A DNA stretch of 64,000 nucleotides from assembly GCF_002355275.1 (NCBI RefSeq), contig NZ_CP023449.1, positions 3,884,001 to 3,948,000 on the forward strand, written 5' to 3'. The notes under the pieces are model-generated. The model had not been told where the DNA came from. It saw only the letters and a list, made by a program, of their open reading frames with translations, and ran no database searches. Of this stretch, positions 17,003 through 22,673 are shown piece by piece (position 1 is the stretch's first letter; every line of letters starts with the position of its first letter). The stretch comes from Rhizorhabdus dicambivorans (lineage in GTDB: Bacteria > Pseudomonadota > Alphaproteobacteria > Sphingomonadales > Sphingomonadaceae). The position numbers and the translations under genes were made by a program.

Positions 17003-17176
17003 CGCCTGGGGCACCCCGCAGAGAACGCTTCGCGCTGGTTGCGCCTCCGGTCGGGCTACGCCCGCCCTACGCCACAACCAGCGCGAACGGCGCGCCCGTC
17101 ATACCCGTCACGCTGCTCGACGAAGGGGGTCCCTTTTGCACGCCGATAGGGGGTTCCTTTTGGACGCCGATTGACA

Positions 17177-17532
17177 AACTAGGCGAGCAAGCGTTGGCGC
17201 AGGCGCGCCGCCAGGCATCGTCGCCGTGGGACATCATAGCACGCGACGCCGATCAGGCGTTTTCGGGTGACAAAACCGGCCTCAGCCCCTGGTGGGCGAT
17301 GGAAGGCGCGGAACTAAAGCGGCATTTGTTCGCGCTTCCCCAAAGTCGCGACATTGATCGATTCGCAAAGTTGAGGACGCAGAGGCTGCTCTATCGCCTT
17401 GCTTTGGGACAGCCAGACCAGGAGGATCTTGTCGAGCTGTTGACGCATCACGACGAGGAAACAACGCGGTCGCTTCAGGCGCTGACCCTCGATCTCTCCG
17501 CGTTCTCCCGACAGGAAAACCTCGATGAATAG
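17177..17532 (+). pseudogene. C-terminal fragment of an unidentified gene at the right end of IS21 element 2
   Basis: Directly after the right inverted repeat an open frame of about 118 codons runs to TAG at 17530-17532. It reads as real protein (ASSPWDIIARDADQAFSGDK; GAELKRHLFALPQSRDIDRF; EDLVELLTHHDEETTRSLQA). The start of the gene is absent, removed at or with the element. I do not recognise the family. It is not the missing part of the transporter on the left, so the element marks the junction of two unrelated regions. Confidence 0.5.
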
Positions 17533-17567
17533 CGGCGGGCCGGCCGCGCCCCGGCACGCCCGTCCTA

Positions 17568-17643
17568 TTCATGCGGAGCAAGCTCCCCCTCACGCGCCGG
17601 ACCACATGACGAGCCTGGCTTGGGCTTCATGCGGTCTCCCGCC
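17568..17643 (+). repeat. imperfect direct repeat, copy A
   Basis: About 76 bases beginning TTCATGCGGAGCAAGCTCCC and ending CTTCATGCGGTCTCCCGCCA. It matches copy B (18151-18230) over its length with scattered differences. The two copies flank the small HTH gene at 17859. The surrounding 326 bases between 17533 and 17858 hold no other recognisable feature. Confidence 0.55.
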
Positions 17644-17858
17644 AATTTATATCCATTGTTAGCCGCACTCCCTACGCCGGAAGATTGATACTTCCCTGAC
17701 TGCTTCCCCGCGCTCATGTTTGGTCATGCAGGAGCGTGCCCCATTGAGGCTCGGCGAGCGTCTTGGTGTCTCTGAATGACCGGCGCATTCCGAAAAGCGT
17801 CTCACACGCTCGACCATCAACGATCAACACCGGCGGATCATCTGTCGAAGGAGGGCGT

Positions 17859-18089
17859 ATGTCAGAGACCACATTTCTCACGCCGGAAGAGGTGGCCGAA
17901 CGCTATCGCGGCAGCGTTTCCATCGGCACCCTTCGGAACTGGCGCGCGATGAAGATCGGGCCGTCATTCGTCAAAATCGGTAAAGCGGTTCTCTACCGGG
18001 TGGATGAGCTTGAAGCGTGGGACCACAGGAATCGCGTGCAATGCCGCGCTTCAAGGGAAATTGAGCAAAACGCCCAGGATCGCTCGTGA
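17859..18089 (+). CDS. small helix-turn-helix protein (excisionase/AlpA-like)
   Basis: This 76-residue protein has the layout of MerR-like HTH_17/excisionase domains: FLTPEEVAERYRGSVSIGTL as the first helix-turn-helix, RNWRAMKIGPSFVKIG as wing, and VLYRVDELEAWDHRN, the typical 'hydrophobic-YR-x-x-DLEAW' end. Such proteins bind att-site or promoter DNA and often direct excision of mobile elements. ATG 17859 is preceded by AAGGAGGGCGT, a strong ribosome site. It stands alone between the two copies of an 80-base direct repeat, upstream of the recombinase-ParB-RepB region, so a role in mobility of that segment is plausible. Confidence 0.8.
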   Translation: MSETTFLTPEEVAERYRGSVSIGTLRNWRAMKIGPSFVKIGKAVLYRVDELEAWDHRNRVQCRASREIEQNAQDRS

Positions 18090-18150
18090 TCGCTCAGTCC
18101 AAATGGCGGGCGCGCTGGTCGGCGCTCTCAGCGCGCCCGCCCGCCCTCAG

Positions 18151-18230
18151 TTCATGGGAAGCAAACTGCCCCTCATGCGGCCGGATCTTATGGCGACCGA
18201 CCTAGTGGGCTTCATGCGGGTTCGCCGCCA
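18151..18230 (+). repeat. imperfect direct repeat, copy B
   Basis: Eighty bases from TTCATGGGAAGCAAACTGCC to GCTTCATGCGGGTTCGCCGCCA-type end, the partner of copy A at 17568-17643. It lies downstream of the small HTH gene and before the RepB-like gene, whose stop is at 18315. Confidence 0.55.
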
Positions 18231-18314
18231 CTCCCACCGCCATGCTTGATCCGCTCCACAGTGCGGCGTCTCCCATGGTCCCCGCGCTTTTCGGGTCCGG
18301 GTCCCCAAATCTTT

Positions 18315-19250
18315 TCAGGCCGCCGGAGGTTCCGCCGTCGGACCAAGCGTGTCGATCTCGGCGATCTTCTGAAACTCGCCGAGATAATCCTGCTGGTGTG
18401 TCGCCAGCCAGCGGACCACCCTGTTGTTCGCTAACAGCTTGGCGATGTATCCGCGCGCGACGGTCAGATGCAGATTGTCGATGCCGTAGGTCTCCTCGAC
18501 CGACTTCACCTGCGTCTGGAGCGCCGCCAACTCGCGTTCCATCCGGGCGATCTGTTGGCCCGAAGGCGTCGGCTTGCCGCCGCCCTTGCCCTTCTTGGCC
18601 GTAGCGAGCTGATTTTCGGATGTGGCCGCGCGCAAGGCTCGGGCGAACATCACCGTGAAATTGTTCTGACCGATCATCAGGTCGGCGGCTTCGATCTGAC
18701 GGACGGAAGTCATCTGGCGCAGAATGTCGAACACCTTCATCGAACAGGGCGTGTCCTTCAGCATCTCGGCCGCTTCGGGACTGATCCCTTCGAGCAACCG
18801 AAAACGCCGCAGCACCGACTCGACCTGAAGATTCAAGGCGGCGGCAATGTCAGTCGATGCGACGCCCCGGTCCATCGCACGCGCGATCATCCGATGCTCC
18901 TGGATCGGTGGAATGCGGTTGACCCGCTTGTTATAGGTATAGGTGTCGTCGTCTGCGGCGAGCAGGCACTCGACTTCGGCGATGCCAAGTTCCTTCAGCG
19001 CCTCGAGCCGCAAATGGCCATCGAGGAGATACCACACCCCGACGTTTTTGGCGTCGGCCATCACGACCGGCGCTTCGATCAGGCCGATCGCCTTGATCGA
19101 GCTGAGTACTTGGGCATAGGAGCGGCCCGCCCTGGCCCCGTCGGGCAACGTCTTGAGCGGAACGATCGACGCCACCGGGATGGTCAGGAAATCCCGATCG
19201 AATGCAAGATGGATATGGCCGTCCTCTCGACCTTTCATGTCGTCAGCCAT
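18315..19250 (-). CDS. RepB-like ParB-family protein (third gene of the recombinase trio)
   Basis: This 311-residue protein has a ParB/Srx-type N-terminal domain (IPVASIVPLKTLPDGARAG; YLLDGHLRLEALKELG, where canonical ParB has GERR) and a KorB/RepB-like helix-turn-helix (GVASTDIAAALNLQVESVLR). A Lys/Gly-rich linker (KKGKGGGKPTPSG) and a C-terminal coiled helix follow. It resembles plasmid partition RepB C-terminal-domain proteins, but no ParA or replication gene accompanies it. ATG 19250 overlaps the end of the preceding ParB-like gene by 8 bases. It is the last gene of a coupled recombinase/ParB/RepB unit. Its function is unknown; DNA binding is expected. Confidence 0.82.
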   Translation of the reverse strand: MADDMKGREDGHIHLAFDRDFLTIPVASIVPLKTLPDGARAGRSYAQVLSSIKAIGLIEAPVVMADAKNVGVWYLLDGHLRLEALKELGIAEVECLLAADDDTYTYNKRVNRIPPIQEHRMIARAMDRGVASTDIAAALNLQVESVLRRFRLLEGISPEAAEMLKDTPCSMKVFDILRQMTSVRQIEAADLMIGQNNFTVMFARALRAATSENQLATAKKGKGGGKPTPSGQQIARMERELAALQTQVKSVEETYGIDNLHLTVARGYIAKLLANNRVVRWLATHQQDYLGEFQKIAEIDTLGPTAEPPAA

Positions 19251-20145
19251 GGTCGTCTCCCGACACACGCCCCTTGAGCGCCCGCGGCATGGTAGCCAGT
19301 CCTTCCGCTCTCAGCAGATTGACGAAGCCATCATCGGCGAGCAGGTCTTTCAACGCCTCGACGACAAACAGCAGACGAGTCTGGGTGAAATCGGATTTCT
19401 TGACGAGCAGCCGCTGCTTTTCCGCCTCGCGCTGGTAAACCTGCATGAGGTCCGCCGCCGTCATTCGACGGCTGCTGGCTTTCCGGCCAAGACGGCCGGC
19501 CGGCAAACTACCCCGCCGCTGGCTTTGCATGCGCATTTCGAGCAGACGGCGGACAGCGGCCAGCTTCTTGCCCCTGAGCTTGCCGGTCTCATAGGCGTCG
19601 AGGAGCAGATTCTGCGCCTCTTCCGTCTCGGCCTTGGAAATCTCCATCGCCAGTGTGATCGGTATGAGCCCGGTTTCGACCGCGGCGACGAGCCGTTCCT
19701 CGCCCCGCTCGAGAAGCGAGGCGATCATGTTCACCCAAGATGCTCCAACGCCGATCTTCTCCGCGATTTCGGCATCGCTGTAACCGCGAGAGCGTAAGGC
19801 GCCGATCTCTTTCATGAGGTCTATGGGCCGCGGAGTGCGCCGCGCGATGTTTTCGACCAGGCTCATCACGAGACATTCGCTCTCGCTGGCCTCGATCACT
19901 ACGGCCGGGATCTCCGTCTGCCCCAGCATCTGGAAGGCTTCAAGGCGGCCTTCGCCGCAGACGAGATCGTATCGCGGTCCCCCAGCGCCATCCCGGCGAC
20001 TTACCGTGATCGGCCGCTTCAGACCGATGGCCTCGATATTGTTCACGATCTCCCGGTGCTGGCGCTTGTTGCGAGCGCGCGGGTTCAGAACCGTGATCCG
20101 GGAGATGGGGATCATTTCGATCCTTTTTGGTCGAACAGTGGACAT
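19243..20145 (-). CDS. ParB-like protein (second gene of the recombinase trio)
   Basis: This 300-residue ParB-domain protein has an N-terminal ParB/Srx fold (MIPISRITVLNPRARNKR; YDLVCGEGRLEAFQMLGQ; SLVENIARRTPRPIDLMKEI) and a helix-turn-helix (GYSDAEIAEKIGVGASWVNM). Where chromosomal ParB CTPases have GERR, this one has GEGR, so CTP use is uncertain. The ENI-R box is kept. A basic tail (MRMQSQRRGSLPAGRLGRK) may bind DNA. Its ATG overlaps the recombinase stop (TGATG) and its own end overlaps the next start, so the three genes are one translation unit. No parA partner is present. Confidence 0.85.
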   Translation of the reverse strand: MSTVRPKRIEMIPISRITVLNPRARNKRQHREIVNNIEAIGLKRPITVSRRDGAGGPRYDLVCGEGRLEAFQMLGQTEIPAVVIEASESECLVMSLVENIARRTPRPIDLMKEIGALRSRGYSDAEIAEKIGVGASWVNMIASLLERGEERLVAAVETGLIPITLAMEISKAETEEAQNLLLDAYETGKLRGKKLAAVRRLLEMRMQSQRRGSLPAGRLGRKASSRRMTAADLMQVYQREAEKQRLLVKKSDFTQTRLLFVVEALKDLLADDGFVNLLRAEGLATMPRALKGRVSGDDHG

Positions 20146-21713
20146 CAGGCGGCCTCCCCAAGCGGTATTGGCGTCGCGATGTCGTAGAGAAGGTCGAGGC
20201 TGTCGAAACGGTAGGCGTCGAGCCCGAGCGCGTTGTCCTCCGCGAGCCGCAGCTTTTCGGAGAGCATCTCGATCCGCGGGAACAGGTAGTAGTCGAGCGG
20301 TGCGCGATTGGCGCTGTCCATCCGCACGACGATCGTGATGTCGGGCGTGAGCGAGGTATCGAAGCGCAGGTTCCATCGAAGGAGCCCCGTCGGCGTCTCC
20401 ATGCAGCGGGCCACCACCACGGAGACGCTGAACTCGCCGTTGACGATCACCCGGTCGGTCTGGATATCCTGCCAGGCATCGCTGCCCGTGGCCCGCAATC
20501 CGTCGAGCACCTCTCGGAGAATGCCGGGATGGAGCTTTCGCAGCTCGCGGTTGATTTCGACATAGCGGTAATCCCGATCCGGCGTGAAGCCTACCAGACC
20601 GTAGGCGCGAAGCAGGCTGCCAAAGCGGGCGCTGTAGGCGCTGCTGGACGGCATCCCGTCGCATTCGTCGATGACGATGCCGGAGAGCAAACCCCTTTGT
20701 TGATAGAGCTTCCTCAGAGATTCCAGCATCTCCTCGTCACTCAGGCGGAAGGAGCGCGCACCGATGATGGTCCTGGCCGCCTCGAACAGCTCGCGCTCGA
20801 CGACGGCCGCGAAGGCATCCTGCGCCCTGATCCACATTTCGGGATCATTTTGGACGCGCTTTTTCTTCAGCTTGAAGGACCGGCGATTCCATACGTTGTC
20901 GCCGACATATTTCTCATTGATAAGAATCTGATGGACGGTTCCCCTCGTCCAGGACCGCCCGAGATCGGTGGAAATGCCCCGTCTGTTGAGATCGCACGCA
21001 ATCTCGCTCTCGCTGTATCCCTGATGGACGAATGCCCGATAGATCTCGCGGACCAGCTCGACTTCCTCGGCGGGGCCGAGCGTCAGGATCACCCGATCGG
21101 TCTGGATGCTCTTGTGCTCACCTCGTGCGAGAAACCCCTTGGTGGCCCCATGCTCGTCGATCAGGGTCCGCCGCAGGCCGAAGCCCGCCGGTCCACCCTG
21201 ACGATAGCCCTTCTCGATCAGCCGGCCCTGACCCGCGAACACCTTGGTTGAGAGCTCACGGCTGTATTCGCCGGCCATCGCGCGCTTGACACCCTTGACG
21301 ATGGTAGAGATCGGGCTGCCATCATTGTCGAATTGCTCGGCGCAATACTCCACGGCGATGCCGGCGCGGCGGCATATATATTCGTAGTAGGCGCTCTCAT
21401 CGGCGTCCTGAAAGCGCCCCCAGCGGCTGACGTCATAGACAACCACCAAAGTGAAATCGGCGTTGCCGGACTGCACATCGTCGATGAGCTGCCTGAGCGC
21501 GTCGCGACCCTCGATCTTGAGGCCGCTCTTGCCAGCATCGGCATATGTTTTGACGATCTCGATTCCGCGCGCTTCGGCATACTGCTTGATCGCGTCGGAT
21601 TGGTTTTCCGTCGAATACTTCTGATGATCCGTGGACATGCGGACGTATTCGGCAGCCCGAAGAGCACGTTCGGGCTGCCCTGACCGATCATCATCCCAAC
21701 GTCTCCGGGTCAT
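20145..21713 (-). CDS. large serine recombinase without zinc ribbon
   Basis: This 522-residue recombinase has an N-terminal resolvase/invertase catalytic domain (AAEYVRMSTDHQKYSTENQ with the nucleophilic Ser; VVVYDVSRWGRFQDADE; KRAMAGEYSRELSTKVFAGQ) and a Recombinase DNA-binding domain (FVHQGYSESEIACDLNRRGI; GTVHQILINEKYVGDNVWN). The usual Cys4 zinc ribbon of large serine integrases is missing. Instead the C-terminus is a long region (PSSSAYSARFGSLLRAYGLV; DRDYRYVEINRELRKL) that I cannot assign. ATG 21713 (MTRRRWDDD) was preferred over 21773. It is the first gene of the coupled trio and divergent from the 21831 regulator across 117 bases. It may integrate or excise the surrounding element, but att sites are not evident. 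Confidence 0.9.
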   Translation of the reverse strand: MTRRRWDDDRSGQPERALRAAEYVRMSTDHQKYSTENQSDAIKQYAEARGIEIVKTYADAGKSGLKIEGRDALRQLIDDVQSGNADFTLVVVYDVSRWGRFQDADESAYYEYICRRAGIAVEYCAEQFDNDGSPISTIVKGVKRAMAGEYSRELSTKVFAGQGRLIEKGYRQGGPAGFGLRRTLIDEHGATKGFLARGEHKSIQTDRVILTLGPAEEVELVREIYRAFVHQGYSESEIACDLNRRGISTDLGRSWTRGTVHQILINEKYVGDNVWNRRSFKLKKKRVQNDPEMWIRAQDAFAAVVERELFEAARTIIGARSFRLSDEEMLESLRKLYQQRGLLSGIVIDECDGMPSSSAYSARFGSLLRAYGLVGFTPDRDYRYVEINRELRKLHPGILREVLDGLRATGSDAWQDIQTDRVIVNGEFSVSVVVARCMETPTGLLRWNLRFDTSLTPDITIVVRMDSANRAPLDYYLFPRIEMLSEKLRLAEDNALGLDAYRFDSLDLLYDIATPIPLGEAA

Positions 21714-21737
21714 CACATTGCGCCCTCGCGAAACTGC

Positions 21738-21768
21738 CTGCGGCGGTCCGGGCGACCTACCGCCGCAG
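21738..21768. promoter_or_regulatory. inverted repeat CTGCGGCGGT-N11-ACCGCCGCAG between recombinase and regulator
   Basis: Perfect 10-base arms separated by 11 bases, lying 25 bases upstream of the recombinase ATG in the divergent intergenic region. It could be an operator for the 21831 regulator or for one of the ParB-like proteins. A second inverted repeat (CTCCGCA-N15-TGCGGAG, 21792-21820) sits nearer the regulator start. Confidence 0.5.
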
Positions 21769-21791
21769 TGCATGACGGGCCGCTGCCGCCA

Positions 21792-21820
21792 CTCCGCACG
21801 GAAACAGCTTAACTGCGGAG
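21792..21820. promoter_or_regulatory. inverted repeat CTCCGCA-N15-TGCGGAG before the 21831 regulator
   Basis: Seven-base perfect arms around AAACAGCTTAAC, ending 10 bases before the regulator ATG. The right arm runs into GGAGAGAACGGAAG, which also supplies the ribosome site. This suggests autoregulation or control of translation by a hairpin. Confidence 0.4.
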
Positions 21821-21830
21821 AGAACGGAAG

Positions 21831-22472
21831 ATGTTGCCGAAAACGGGCAGGAAATTACCCCTATGGAATGGCGTTCTCGGGGGACGTGAAATCTATGCGC
21901 GCACCATCGCCGAGTTGCTGCGCAAGGAGCATGGCGATAGTCATCGCGCGATCAAACAGCTCATGCGGCAGACCGATGCGAGCGAGAGAACCGTCAAACA
22001 CTGGCTCTCCGGGCAGCACGGGCCGGACACACTGTATTTCCTGCGTCTCGTCGTTTCTTCGCCGGTTATCAGAGCCTTCTTTCTCGGCCTAATCGAAAGC
22101 CCGATGGCGACCCCGCCGAACGATCCGGTAGATCGCATTTCGGTTGCACGAGCCCGAGAAGCCTATGCTGCCGGCGAGGCCGCTGGAAGGGACGTAGCGG
22201 CACACAGGCCGAAAAATGACCCTAATCATGTCCCTGAACGTGACCCTATAAATGTCCCTGATCAAGCGGAACTCAACGAGCGGCAGCGCTGGTTTCTTGA
22301 TCGAGTCGCAGAGAAACGCAGCGACGCCCAGGAAATCGCGGCAGTTTGGGCAGTCAGCGTGAAAACGGCGCGGCGGGACATTGCCGGGCTCAAGGCGGCT
22401 GGTCTCATATCCTACGTCGGCTCCCACCGAAAAGGGCGATATCGGGTCATTGCCCACAATCGATCGCTGTAG
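21831..22472 (+). CDS. two-HTH regulator with internal tandem repeat, divergent from recombinase
   Basis: This 213-residue protein has an N-terminal region resembling a lambda-repressor-type HTH (AIKQLMRQTDASERTVKHWL). A central linker follows with four short repeats (NDPN, HVPE, RDPI, NVPD). The C-terminal winged-helix part has DeoR/GntR-like logic (AQEIAAVWAVSVKTARRDIA, GLKAAGLISYVGSHRKGRYR). The RBS GGAGAGAACGGAAG precedes the ATG. The divergent layout with the recombinase and the inverted repeats between them suggest it controls the recombinase trio. The linker is encoded by a four-copy 12-base DNA repeat (22216-22263). I do not know a characterised homologue. Confidence 0.8.
   Translation: MLPKTGRKLPLWNGVLGGREIYARTIAELLRKEHGDSHRAIKQLMRQTDASERTVKHWLSGQHGPDTLYFLRLVVSSPVIRAFFLGLIESPMATPPNDPVDRISVARAREAYAAGEAAGRDVAAHRPKNDPNHVPERDPINVPDQAELNERQRWFLDRVAEKRSDAQEIAAVWAVSVKTARRDIAGLKAAGLISYVGSHRKGRYRVIAHNRSL
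22216..22263 (+). repeat. four tandem 12-bp repeats inside the regulator gene
   Basis: The units are ATGACCCTAATC, ATGTCCCTGAAC, GTGACCCTATAA and ATGTCCCTGATC, giving the consensus RTGWCCCTRAWC. They encode a (x-D/V-P-x) repeat. An iteron-like array within the reading frame may be a protein linker repeat, a binding array, or both. Confidence 0.8.
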
Positions 22473-22673
22473 GTTCAACAACGCCGGTGCTCAGGCATCT
22501 GACCGCAGCTTCCATGAGATCACCGATCATGAAGACCGCCATAACGACTTTGGAACGGTGTCGTGGCTATATGGGCAGATGAAAACGCGAAACGATATTG
22601 AATTCAAACGAGTCGTAGCGCTCACCGATGCCCCAGGGCGACTGGTGCAATACGTCCCCAGACGGGTGGTTGC
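22473..22673 (+). other. possible short upstream ORF coupled to the helicase gene
   Basis: The stop TGA of an open frame (22675-22677) overlaps the helicase ATG as ATGA. The last codons of the frame read like protein (GTVSWLYGQMKTRNDIEFKR; ALTDAPGRLVQYVPRRVVA). No convincing start with a ribosome site is visible; a GTG lies near 22560. It is either a short leader-like gene or the tail of a lost gene. Confidence 0.3.

Larger units (their letters stand above)
14659..17176 (+). mobile_element. IS21-family insertion sequence 2
   Basis: The terminal inverted repeats are clear. The left end reads TGTGGATCGGCGTGGAAAAG and continues GGACCCC. The inverted right end reads TGTCAATCGGCGTCCAAAAG and continues GAACCCC. 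A second inner copy of the ATCGGCGT-AAAAGG-ACCCC unit lies at each end (about 14697-14720 and about 17124-17148), as is typical of IS21. The length is 2,518 bases, with istA and istB on the plus strand. The flanks (TGCAT on the left, AACTA on the right) do not form a target duplication. Confidence 0.92.

Noticed and set aside
18315-20145. Interpretation of the two ParB-like genes as a plasmid partition and replication locus
   Set aside because: No parA/repA, repC or replication origin features are present; the genes are translationally coupled to a recombinase instead.
22216-22263. CRISPR-like array
   Set aside because: Repeats are only 12 bases, contiguous without spacers and inside a coding frame; no cas genes in the window.
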